Shown here: in pieces, positions 37,647 through 48,900 of the stretch
Numbering within the stretch: position 1 is the stretch's first letter
Layout of the letters: every line of letters begins with the position of its first letter
NCBI GenBank assembly: GCA_036320915.1
Contig: JAXBDG010000007.1
Location: 186,001 to 250,000, forward strand
Source: Linnemannia elongata
Lineage: Eukaryota > Mortierellomycota > Mortierellomycetes > Mortierellales > Mortierellaceae
Direction: 5' to 3'
DNA length: 64,000 nt
Notes under the pieces: model-generated
The model's database searches: none
What the model saw: the letters and a program-made list of their open reading frames with translations, nothing else
Told to the model about the DNA's origin: nothing
Position numbers and translations under genes: made by a program

Positions 37647-40600
37647 ATGTCAGACCCAATGTCCTCAAGGAGCGGCTCCGAGAGCTCCGCACACGAAGAC
37701 GACCACACCACCTTCTCCTCTCTTGGTAAACCATAACGACCACGACAACTCATTCCCTCTCTGTGTAAAAAACACACACACCTGATCTGCCAAAGTTTCA
37801 AAGGCCTATTAACCCAACTGTTAACAACCCACTCAAAAATAAGAAAAAGCCCGAACCCAAAGCTTACCCATCTCTCTCTTTCACAATCTCACATTCCTAT
37901 TCGCTCACACCTTTATACCCTTCCTTACCCTCCATTCCCTACATTCACACAAAATGGTTTCCCTGTCCGACCCATTAGCAGAGTACATCGATCACTCAAA
38001 ACACGATCCAGAAAAAGTGGTCGAAGTCAGTCCCAACGGTCGATATGCCAAGGTAAAAAAAATACCGACAAACACCCAGGAGACAGAGAAAAAACTTTCT
38101 TTTTTCACAAGTACTTTTTTTTTGTGATCCAGGCGAGATCCCATTCCCACTGGTGACATTCAAACATCCAGGCACAATCATTTCAAACGAACAAGGATCA
38201 AGGACCGACAGTGAATCATTCCAGCAAACAAGGAGCAAGGAGCGAGCTTCAGAGGAAAAAAGGCTGTTATTGGTGGCAATCTTTTTTCTTCAAGGCGATC
38301 CCAGGAACCGGAAAACAGCACAGGCATCAATTTTCCTGCAAACCCCCCCCTCTCTCTTCATTCTCGGATTCAATGCTATACTCCTACCCAGGGGGGCTTT
38401 CTCTTCTCGTGAAGTGCGCACCATCACCACCGTATCATCATGGCGGAGCAGAAACAGCAGGGCTAACACAGTGTCACCACATGAATACTACAGCCAGAGG
38501 CAGGACAAAGGGAACAACTCCATCTTATGCAAAAATCAATAGGCGGGTCGTAATTTTTTCTTTAGGTGCTATCTGTGGCAATGCAGAGTTGATTTGTCAA
38601 GAAGGAGCGGCACCAAAAAAGAGGGGACAAAGGGGGACACACTTCCTGTGTTATGTTGTGTTGTTTTCGCTGTTGTTGTGACAATTGTGTGGGCTTGGAG
38701 GGGGCTACAGTATTAGAACGAAGAAAAAAATGCCTCACTTTTCGTATTTTCCACTATTCCAAATGAAATAAGCACTCAATGCCAGTACAAGTCTAACGCT
38801 GTTTGCCTCCTTTTTTTCTTGCCTCTCTTACTCTCGCCTTTTTTTTTTTTTTTTTTTTTCTGTTTACATGCATGTCTATGTCTGCGTCGACCTCCTTGTC
38901 ACCCCCCACAATCATAATCACACCGCACCCTGCTGCAGCTCAACTCGGTCCTCGGAAAGGGCGCATACAAGATTGTTTACAAGGGAATCGACCGGGAAGA
39001 GGGATACGAAGTCGCATGGAACTGTTTCCAGACCACAAAACAAGAATACGCCGAGCTCTCACAGGAGGTCGAGATCCTGAAAAGAGTTCGCCACCCAAAC
39101 ATCATCAACTTTCACGACTGCTGGTACAGCAACACCGAATTCATCTTTATCACTGAGCTCATGACTTCTGGCACCCTTCGAGAGTAAGTTCTCTTGCTTA
39201 TATTTTTTAGGCTTATTTTTGAGCAGCTCAACAGGAAAGACAATCAATCAGGAGAGAGGATTATGGAATGAGGACAGACACAGGAAAGGACCAGGAAACG
39301 ATGAGGACTGGAAGTGGACTACAAAAGGACATTACAGTACAGGAAGGGTAGGGAAGGATAGGATGAGTATCGGACAAGTTTTGGAAGAGGACATGTATAG
39401 GAGAGTAGGAGAAAGGATACAAAGAGGAAGAAACGTGACGGAAAGCGGAGGCGAAAAGGAAGGGGGAAAGAGCATCATAGCAGAACAGAGCGATCATCCT
39501 TGCCTTGTTCACATTTTTTGGTTTGATAACAACCGACTAACAAAAATTTCATTCTTTGCTTTTACAATGAAATAGATATATCCGCAAATTGCAGTCCCCT
39601 AATCTCAGAGTCGTCAAGCGGTGGTGCAGGCAAATCCTCAAGGGACTCATCTATCTTCATTCATACGACCCACCAATCATTCACCGTGACATCAAGTGCG
39701 ACAATATCTTCATCAACGGAGCCCACGGCGAAGTCAAGATTGGAGACATGGGAACAGCAAAGATGAAGATTGGCAAAAAGTACACCGTCATCGGTATGTC
39801 TTAAATGACAGCCTGATCATTCTTGTCAGGTTTATGTCTGAATGCCGAGTTTCTCTTCTATTCTTTCACAGCATGACCTGTCATGAACGGCCAAATTGCT
39901 TAATCTATAACGTGTTGATGAACCGTATTTAGGCACCCCTGAGTTCATGGCACCGGAAATGTACGAGGAAAAGGGATACAGCGAAAAGGTCGACATCTAC
40001 GCCTTTGGAATGTGTCTGCTAGAGATGGTGACAGGCGACTACCCTTACAACGAGTGTAAAAACGCTGCCCAGATTTACAAGAAGGTCTCCCAGGTATGAC
40101 GACTTGACTGCCCTTTTTTATCGCAGCAGCTGATGAGCTATTTTACTGTTCGACTTGGAAAATAAGCATGCGGGTTACAAAGATGTTGAGAGGGGGTCAA
40201 GGATAAATAGAGGTGTCAGCTGTAAGGTTCGATATTCTGATAGGACCTTTCTTTTTGGGGACTCGTACGTTTTATATTTTCATTAGGGGCTCAAACCAGA
40301 GTGTCTCAGCCGGATTATCGACCCGGAAGTGCTCAGCCTAATTCAGCACTGTCTAGCCCCTGAGCACGAGCGATACTCTGCTCAGGAGGCCATTGAGGAT
40401 CCATTCTTGGGAGTTGAACCAGAGGTGGTTGTGTTGACGAGCAATGAGGCGAAAAACCACTTGACGCTCCAGGTCGTCTTCAAGGGCATGGATAAGCTCT
40501 CTGTCAAATTTGAATTCAATGCCGATACTGACACTGCCGAAGAAGTTGTCAATGAAATGGTAAGATTCTCTTTTGAGTATAGATGCTGTGAAATGTTGAC

Positions 40601-41339
40601 TGCTTCTCTTCTCTCTACTGCGTGAACTAACGATTGGTTCTTTTGGATCTGTAGATTGAAGAGCAAGTGTTGCCACAACGGTACCAACGAATCATTACAC
40701 ACGACATCAACCGGATATTGCGGGAACTGGCAGGAACGGGCGACAAGAAGGATATTGCAGGTTTCACACCTTCCTCGCCCATGCTCACTAACGGTCATTC
40801 TCATGGAGCAGTCTCTCAGTTGACCCTCGATGGCTCTGTCAGCAGCCCATTATCACAGGTGCCTCGGAACGGAACCAGCCTCAGCCGCAAGAACTCTAAT
40901 CCAGACTGGGGTGGTGAAATGGAACTTCCCTTCAAAGGTAAACCCTTTGAACTACTTTATTTGTAATTGGCTCGCGAGTCATGCGCATGATTGAAATACC
41001 GCTTTCAGTCGTTGCTCACCATTTATTCATACTCTGTATGACAACAAAAAAATAGAGTATAGCATGGATGCGCCGATTGAGGATTTGGTGAATGATACTG
41101 CGATGGCATACCACCGTGGGCCGGACAAGGCGAACGAATGGCTGGCCAAGCTCAAGAATCAGGACATTGTGACGATTGGTGACCTGAAGGATATGCAGGA
41201 CTCTGACTGGGCAGGATTTGATTTGACGGTCTTTGCGTCGAGGGCACTGAGGAATCGACTCTTTGGGAAGAGGCCCCATACACTCACCCGCGCCTCTTCC
41301 AACGGCACTACTACCTCAACCACCGACGATGGCAATTAA
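37647..41339 (+). CDS. WNK-family (with-no-lysine) serine/threonine kinase
   Basis: Exons: 37647-37725, 37979-38052, 38939-39183, 39576-39793, 39933-40093, 40287-40559, 40655-40937 and 41056-41339, giving 538 residues. An alternative start at 37954 ([11 protein letters not shown]) skips the first intron and gives 520. WNK hallmarks: Lys62 lies in the glycine loop [11 protein letters not shown], while the normal strand-3 Lys is Asn79 in EVAWN. The rest is HRDIKCDN (Asp171), DMG (190-192), [18 protein letters not shown] and [18 protein letters not shown] domain like OSR1_C/PF2 follows ([19 protein letters not shown]). A SAM-like helical segment ends the protein ([17 protein letters not shown] to [12 protein letters not shown]). 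WNKs sense osmotic and chloride changes and activate GCK-VI kinases in animals; the fungal role is unknown. RKNSNP is a possible 14-3-3 site. Confidence 0.92.
38053..38938 (+). other. 886-base intron of the WNK gene
   Basis: The donor GTAAAA follows GRYAK and the acceptor GCTGCAG precedes LNSVLGKG, so the protein fixes both ends. It is one of only three introns in the window ending in CAG. A 20-T run lies at about 38840-38859. Open frames inside show no family features. Confidence 0.8.
39184..39575 (+). other. 392-base intron of the WNK gene
   Basis: Donor GTAAGT after TSGTLRE and acceptor GAAATAG before YIRKLQ restore the kinase. The inside is purine-rich (about 39230-39480) with nothing recognised. 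Confidence 0.8.
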
Positions 41340-41592
41340 TTCTGGCGGGAAAGGGGAGCTGATTTTTGGAGAACTGGAGATACTAGAATTCATTGACAGG
41401 ACAGGACACGACAGGGCCGCCACCTTTTTTTCTTTACTTACTTACTACTATTCTTGTGCACACTTACATACTCTACATTTCGCACACTCGCACACTTCAC
41501 ACATGTACTCTCACTCTTGAACAGCCACCCCCAGCAACTAAGCAAGCACAAATCAAACCAACCAACTAACCCATGTTACATAGACCCACCAA

Positions 41593-41598
41593 AATAAA
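41593..41598 (+). terminator. Poly(A) signal for the WNK gene
   Basis: AATAAA lies about 250 bases after the stop and just before an A-rich stretch. It faces the AATAAA of the convergent gene 40 bases away. Confidence 0.45.
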
Positions 41599-41638
41599 GT
41601 GTAAATAATAAAAAAAAATCCTCCTCAAGTTCAACTTT

Positions 41639-41644
41639 TTTATT
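41639..41644 (-). terminator. Poly(A) signal for the AT-hook gene
   Basis: TTTATT on the plus strand gives AATAAA on the minus strand, about 90 bases after the stop of the convergent gene. Confidence 0.45.
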
Positions 41645-41736
41645 CTATGTAAACATGAAAGCAAGTGCACACGCATTGGTGAAAAAAAAAAGACAAAATA
41701 ATAAAATGGAAATAAGGGAAAACTATCCTCTCCCTT

Positions 41737-44700
41737 TTAGACATCGCCCAGCGGTGTCCGGATTAGGAGCCGTTCTACAGATTCTTCTTCGCCGACAGCG
41801 TTTGTGGTGGTAGTAGTGGTGGTAGTAGTAGTAGTAGGTGTGGATGATTGTGGTCCTGGTCCAGAATCAGGAGAGTGAAAAGCAGTGGTGGAGTCGAATG
41901 TATGTTTGTGAGGAGGTAACGCTGGTGGTTGGGTGTCATGCGAGACCATTCTATGGATCGGCGGGCGCGTTGGATAGTTCTGCTGATCAGGAGGGGGGTT
42001 GTTTAGCATCCTCTGCTGCTGGTTCTGTTGGTACTTCTTATCCAAGGGATGCTGTGGAGAAGTAGACGACGAGCTTGCGGTACTACTCTGGTAATAGTAA
42101 TTCAGTGACGGCAAAGAACTCGAGTGCCGATGCTGATGGTGCTGCTGCTGGTGTTGGTGGAGAGAAGATTGAGGGGCAGACGAGTGGACGAGGGTGGTGG
42201 TACTGCTGGTGGTACTCATTCCTCCTCTAGAACTTGAACGGGACATGGACATGGCTCCTGGGGGATGGGAGGAGCGTTTGCTGAGGGTGGTGATACTGCT
42301 GGTAGTGCTGAGGGTGTCTTGATGGGGGGATGTGATACTGCTGATGCTGCTTGTGCTGACGCTGTGGTGAGCGGGGCGTTGATATGGGTGGTGATGGTGG
42401 CCGTGATGGTTGCTCTGCTGCTGTTGTTGGTGATGGTGGTGAGGTTGATAAGGTTGAGGGTATGGCGGGTATCCTTGACTATCGCGATGACTATACGGCG
42501 GTGTGAACATCCGTGATCCAGTCGTCAAAGGAGGAGTTGTCGAATACGAGATATGAGGAGACTTGACAGGCGAAGAAGGTCTCCTCGACCTGTCTCCGTC
42601 GCCATCTTCATCCTCTTCGTCCCTCTCACCGCCACCACCACGACCACGTCCCAAAGATGCAAGAGTAGCCTCAGTCCCTGTAGTTCCTGTACTACTACTC
42701 GCATTCGAAGCCACGCTGACAAGACTAGAAGGCGAGACCAAGTACGGCGCATGTATGGATCGGAAGAGTGGTTGGCCGGGCGGGGGGTGGTTCATTGAAT
42801 AAGGAGGCGATGATCCAGAGTCCATTCCGCCTGCACCACCACCAACACCACTACCACCACCACCAGAGTTGCCACTACTACCAGTGAGAGAAGGGAGAGA
42901 GACTGGACGGAGGAGTATGGGTTGTTGTTGATTCTGACGACGTCGTGAAGACGGTTGAGGCTTCGATGTGGATGAGGCTGAAGAGGTAGTTGATGTTGCT
43001 GATTGGGGGAGGGATGGCTGCGACTGGCTTTGGGAAAGAGTCGATCCTAGTGGGGGTGAATGCATGCCATGCAGAACGGCCAATGCACTCTCGGAACGAA
43101 GGAGGACCCTCTGCTTAGTTGGGCGTCCTGGCCGAGGCTGTTGCTGCTGTCCCTGCTGTTGTTGTTTCTGGTTAAACTCAAGCGAAGAAAACTCATGCTG
43201 CAACTGCAAACTTTGAGAATGCTGGTGTCGCTGAGGATGAGGCGCCTTTCGCTGTTGTTGCGGCTGCTTCTGCTGCTTCAATTGCCTCTGTTGTTCTAGA
43301 TCTTGCCGCTCCTGCTCCTGCTCTTGATTCAACTGCTGCTGTTGCTGCATCTGCCGCTTTTGAAGCTGCAGGGTCATCTGCAAGTCCATCTTCTCCTGAT
43401 CTCGTTGGATTTGGTACAATTGCTGCTGCAATATCTGATGTTTCTTGAGATGAGGACCCGGCCCACGCTTGGACGTCGATCTCTTGACTACCGCTGCCTT
43501 CAGATGATGGTGTCCGTGCGATGACCCTCTTCGACCCCTACCACGACCGCCACCACCTCCGGAGGAAGTTGAGTGTGTTTCAGACATCATCTCTCTGGCA
43601 AGGATATCGGCTCTGGTGATGATGGGCGGTGGTCGTGCGGTATCGAGGTGGTTATATCTCCGGTGGTCGTCGCTTGAATGGGTTCCTCGAATATCCGTGT
43701 TGAAAATCTCTTGGTCATTCCCTATGGAAGAGAATATAAAAATAGTCAAATAAGTGACAATGTCTTGAATAAGGTTAGTGGCGAAAAACTGATTAGAGAT
43801 GAGGCTGATCAACTCACTAATAGAAGGGGTGTCGCCAAAGGGACGGGAGTTAAGAGAACTCGACGAGGATGCATAGAGACGATGGCCAGACATCAAAGCA
43901 CGCTGTTGTTCAGGAAGTAGCTCCTCAGTAGAGTGCATATCATGTCGAGATGGACGGTCGAGGCTAGATGGCGATAGTGGCCGATGTTCACGGTGAGAGG
44001 GCGCGGAGAAGGTGGTGATATCAAGTGACCGTGCATGGCTGTGCATGGAACGACCACCACGACCTTTTCCTACTGTTCCGCCTCGTACCATCAACGAGTT
44101 ACTCGAACTTGACAGTGCAGGTGGTGGGGGTGGGGGTGATGGTGGACTGGGTGCAGTAGCGGGGGTCATGATCATCATCTCACGATAATCAATTTCATCG
44201 TCGTCTATATCCAAATGCCGCTGACCAGGTAGTACTCCCACCATGGATCCGGAACCCGAACCAGACTTCGATCCTGACTGTGACCCTGAATCAAGCATGT
44301 TCATCCAAGGCAACGCAGGTTCTCCGCGACCACGAGGCAGCACTAACGATCGTGGTCGTCGTCGTTCCAACCCTGAAGTAGCCCCATGCCATGTCTTGTT
44401 GCCCCCTTGCCGGTTGATTCTTCTTCGAACACCACCACCACCACCATCATTACCAACTCTGCCAACGCCAATACCATCGACGCCCGAGTAATCCAGATCG
44501 GATCCGGAGATCCGTTTCCTGGACCGCGTGTCGACCGCAGAATCATCAAACTCTTCGTCAAAAAAATTACTGCCAGCTTCTTCATTAACATCTTCAAACT
44601 TTCCACCCGGCTCATAGCCCATCGTTCCACGCTTTCCACCGCCGACAATATTACCGCCAACACTCCTCCTCCTATCCTCGATCGGTCGGCTATGGTAACC

Positions 44701-46971
44701 ATCCATAGAGAGACTCTTCTGCATCCCCGAGATGCTCCGCTTCAGGGTATTCATCTGTGCTGGAACTCCCTCCGCAAACGACGGAGGGGGCAGGGTTGAA
44801 GGTGTATCAACCGTCATGCGTTGTCCCTCAGGATACCGAGGATCACCCTTCTCATTCCGATACTCTAATTCCTCTCCAGAGAACTCCTGATCGATTGGCG
44901 ATGACACGTACCGTCGATGAGATGTTGGGAATCGGTATTCAGGTAGCTGTCGATGACGGAATAACGGTTGCTGTGAAGAAGCGGTGGTCGCTACAGGGAG
45001 TGTTGGAGACCGATCCTGGTACGCTGAGAAACGATTATCATCCAGTTCCTGTAGGTTTTGTCGGTCCTTGTATCGCGTAGAATGAAGGTCAAACTCGTGG
45101 GCTGTTGGACTTGGAAGGGGTTGGGCTTGTCCAGAGTGAGGTGGAGGAAATGAAATGGATGGCCCACCGGAATACGACTGGGAGTGGGCATGACGAGATA
45201 GTGATGAGTTGGAAAGGGGCCGACCAGGACGATGACTAGTCGCAGAAATCACTGGACTTCGCTGATCGGTCATTAGAGGCGAGTGCTGCCCTTGGGGCGA
45301 AGAGTTATGAGTGTTCAAGGTAGATTCGGAGAGGTATCGGCCAGTAGCAGCGGCTACCAAGCCAGACATTGCAGAAGAAGACAACGAAGAAGGTGGTTCA
45401 GCCTTGGAGAAGTAAAGATGGCTGGCTGGGAGGATACCAAGGGATGTTAGAGTCGGCGTGCTCTGGGAAGAGGTCGTCGAATGTTTGGAGATGGGCCTTC
45501 CTTTCTTTGGAATCTGGGTCTTGAGAATTAGTCCACGGTCCGAGTAGAGCAACTTGTTACTCTCCTGCCTTGTCTGCACGTTGACCTGATCATGAGTCTC
45601 TGTCCTGGCTTGGGGGAGGAGCGACGACTTTTTGGTGTATTTGCGCTTGGGCTTGACTACGGTCGGGTCCATAATAGGCGACGGCGATATCTGAGTCAGC
45701 CAGTGAGAGGAACCTCTGTCATTTTGTACCGAGTTGGAAGACCTTGCGCGATGGTGTTGCTCCTGCATTTGTTGTTGTTGTTGATGCTGGTGGTGCAGCT
45801 TTGGACGCTGTTGAAGGATCCGCTGATGCTGCTGGGATTGACTATCAAGTGAAAACTCCCATTGCTGTCGCCTCATCGACCCGTCTGGCCCCTGTAGAAG
45901 GCTTGCTGGGGGTGACGTTGGTCGGTCTCTCAAGAGTCGACTGGGATGGGCCGAAAATTCATCTTGTTGAGAGGGCGAAAGCCTTCCATGATAATCGAGA
46001 TAATGTTGAAGGTCGTCTTGTCTCGCTGGCTGCCTGAACTCTTCCCTGGTCATCCTTTGCTCAGACATGTCTATATCGACCTTGTCCCATCCTTGCTCTG
46101 CCCTGAATGACGCTAAAGAGAGTCGATCCTTTAACATGTGCGAGAGCTACAAGCAAACATATAAAGGAAGCATTAGTTAGCACTTGAATCTTGTAGGGCG
46201 AAGTATGCCACGTATCATTAATGGCAGAAAAAAACTTACGGATTGCATTCGTTCTCCTGGCGTATGTGGAGCGTGTTGTCCTTGAGGAGTTATTAGGGTA
46301 TCCCGTGAGACTGCCTCCTCTTGTGCCGAAATGGGCGACATTGATTCGGATGCTGTCCGGGTTGATGTGTTGAGAGCAGAAGAGGATGATGATGGAGTCA
46401 TTGTCGCTGAGAGGGGTAATTGCAATGTTAACGATTGCATATTACTCTGTTGCCGTTGCTGCTGTTGCTGCTGTTGCTGATGCTGCTGTCGTGAGCCCCC
46501 TCCTGCACGCATTGTCGCGTCTGCAAACGTCTCCTGTGAGCTACGCAGAGGCCTTTCCAAGTAAGAAGGCCTCATGCTTTCTCCCCTTCCCGCTGCTTGA
46601 GATCTCTCTACCCCACGCTCAGTCGACGCAACCTGCTGTCCAGAGAATCCCTGAAACTCCGACCGACTAGAACTGCTCTCAAGACCCCTTACGTCAGAAC
46701 ATAGTGCTGTGAGGGCCATGACCGCATTGCCATGTGGATCGTCCTTCATTTGTCTCATACAAGCACGTTCATCCCCGTCATAATCTCCCCCACCACCGCC
46801 ATGTCGACTCCTATACTCATGGTTATCCCTATGATATCCACCTCCTCCTTCTTTATGGGTAATTTGATCCTGCTGGGCAAGTTGGCGATCGTCTCCTGGA
46901 ACTCCAAAACCGGCGCTCACATCTTCAGCAACTTCAAGTGTCACAGGTCGTTCGGGCTCAGAATCAACCAT
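41737..46971 (-). CDS. Very large Gln/Ser/His-rich protein with AT-hook motifs (putative chromatin or transcription factor)
   Basis: Exons in gene order: 46971-46240, 46146-43818 and 43721-41737, giving 1681 residues. The last intron is only 96 bases, a multiple of three without a stop, so the unspliced frame also reads through (1713 residues). The protein is mostly disordered, with polyGln, polyHis, polyPro and a polyThr run near the C-terminus. Basic AT-hook-like cores with Gly-Arg-Pro occur at about residues 458 (KKGRPISK), 552 (PGRPLSN) and 1217 (RPGRPTKQR), and KPKRKYTKK lies near 413. AT-hooks bind the minor groove of A/T-rich DNA, suggesting a nuclear role. A Gln-rich coiled segment (near 43190-43440) could mediate self-association. 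No enzymatic domain is recognised and the family is unknown to me. Confidence 0.75.
43722..43817 (-). other. 96-base in-frame, stop-free intron of the AT-hook gene
   Basis: On the minus strand it starts GTGAGT, contains CACTAAC as a possible branch point and ends CCATAG. It translates as a hydrophobic stretch (DIVTYLTIFIF) quite unlike the surrounding polar protein. This supports a real intron, but retention would keep frame and add 32 residues. Confidence 0.75.
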
Positions 46972-48569
46972 TCAACAGCAACCTTTTGATGGAGTAAATG
47001 GTCGAAAAAAACAAGTCCGTTCTGCTCGACGAGCGAAGTTATGTTGTTGTTTTTTGTTACTGTGACAGTAAAGGGGTTGGGTGAGGGGTGTACTGTAGGC
47101 AACGGTGTTCGGGAGCAGTAGGTGACTCGACTGAAGTGAATGGTCGTTAAGGGTGTCCTGGATGAGGTGGCGAGGGGCCAGTGTATCGGTGAGGATGGCA
47201 AACGTTGCGATGGATATTTGGTGTTAGATCCGCTGTTACATCCACTACGAGTTGGTAAAGGAAGGGGCAGGGCGGCTATTCCGCAGCAGGAAGGTGTATA
47301 TACGAGTGTATGTGTTGCCTCGATGTGGTGAGTTGTAAGGCGTAATAAATGTGTGTTGTGGGCTAGATGGAGAAGATATGTGGACGCGCAGAGATGACGA
47401 TTTGTAATAGAGAGGGAGGGTCGACAAGGAGGAAAACCGGATGGGTTGACAGGGGTCCGTAAGCAATAAAGGCGATAGAATAACGCGTGAGGGTTACTCC
47501 TGGCTTAGGTCTGGTTGTGGTTGGATGAAGAAATCGGAAGGGAGCGCACAGGGCAAGAAATATGCACAAGCGGAGAATATGAGGAAGGCGGTTATTATTT
47601 GTGTGCGCGATGGGATTGGATGAACGGCTCGTTACAATGAACAAAAAAATGTGGAGCGAGGGAATACAAAGTAGAAAAACAAAATAAAACCAAAAAACGT
47701 GGCGAATCAGGAAACAGGATGGAATGGGAAAAAAAAAATGCGATGCAGTGCAATGAGGAATGAGAAGTGAACAAGGGTTGTAGGGTTTCTGTTGAAGGTT
47801 TGAGTATGAGTAGGAGTAAGGGTTCAAGGTAAGGAAGTGAAATAAAGGAAAGGGAAGGGGAGAAAAGGAGAGAGGGTGAGAAGGTGAGAGGGTGAGAGGG
47901 TGTGGGAGAAAGAAAGAGCAATGATGGTAAGAGCGAAGGAAAAAACAGCGGAGTAAGGAGGAAAAGGGAAGAAAACTGAATATAAACAAAAGGAGAGAGG
48001 TAGTTAGGGTAAGAGGAGAGAAGAGACGAAGAAAAAAAGAGAAGAAAAGTGAGGAAGAAAGAGGTAAAGGCAGCTGATGGGCTAGTATTGACTGCCCATG
48101 CGAATGAGAATGGGGTATGGGCAGGATATAGCAAGAATCGGGCTCAGGCACCCGCTATTCAACTCAACTCAACTCGATTCAATTCAAGCAGGACTGAGTA
48201 TGCGGACAAGCAATGTGAACACACATAAAGAACGTCAATATTGAACATTGAGCAAAATGCATCCCCTGCACTCTGAATGAAGAAAAGGGAAGGGAAAGGA
48301 TACACAACAGCAATAAGGGACGCTACTCCTTCCTAGTCCTACATCCACTCCTACGACTGTACATACTAGTACTGCTACTCCCAACTCGCATGTAACCAGT
48401 GGGCACAGAGACAGACAGACGGAGAGGACGGACAGGACGGACACGCAGAGAGGCAGGGGAGAACACAAAAGAGAACAATGCAAGGAAGGAAGAAGGAGAC
48501 AGACAAGAAAAAAAAAGAGAAACAGAGAGACGATGATGAGGGCGAAGAAAGAAGGGAGAAAGAAAGAGA

Positions 48570-48611
<42 letters not shown>

Positions 48612-48900
48612 GAGAGAAAAAGAAAGTAACAAAAGGGGGAAAAGGTGAAAGAGGACAAAGTTAGAGCAGAAAAAGAACAGAGTAGCATTGTCAGACAAAG
48701 GGGTGGGCGTCCTTTGTAGTCGTCATTCAAAGGCCTTTAAAGTACACAACCTTTAACAACAAACAACAAACAAACAAACCAGATCGATAGTACATTGAAA
48801 AGCAACGTTAATCCCTTCTGTCCCTGACCATCACAGCCAAGCAACCAAGAAAAAGGACCTTTTTCTCGTTGTCTTCCTTCCCTTTGCCAGGGTAGAATGG
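46972..48900. other. Upstream region of the AT-hook gene
   Basis: The plus strand is purine-rich throughout 47350-48680, with GA/GAGGGT tandem runs (47870-47910) and an AG microsatellite (48573-48608). Minus-strand frames of about 260 codons translate as Ser/Phe/Leu/Pro low complexity and lack family features. It is likely promoter and 5' UTR sequence. Confidence 0.45.
48573..48608. repeat. AG dinucleotide microsatellite
   Basis: An uninterrupted alternating GA/AG run of 36 bases inside a larger purine-rich tract. Confidence 0.9.

Noticed and set aside
47363..48151. A 262-codon minus-strand frame upstream of the AT-hook gene
   Set aside because: It is purine-tract shadow coding (Ser/Phe/Leu/Pro), without conserved motifs; more likely promoter or leader DNA.
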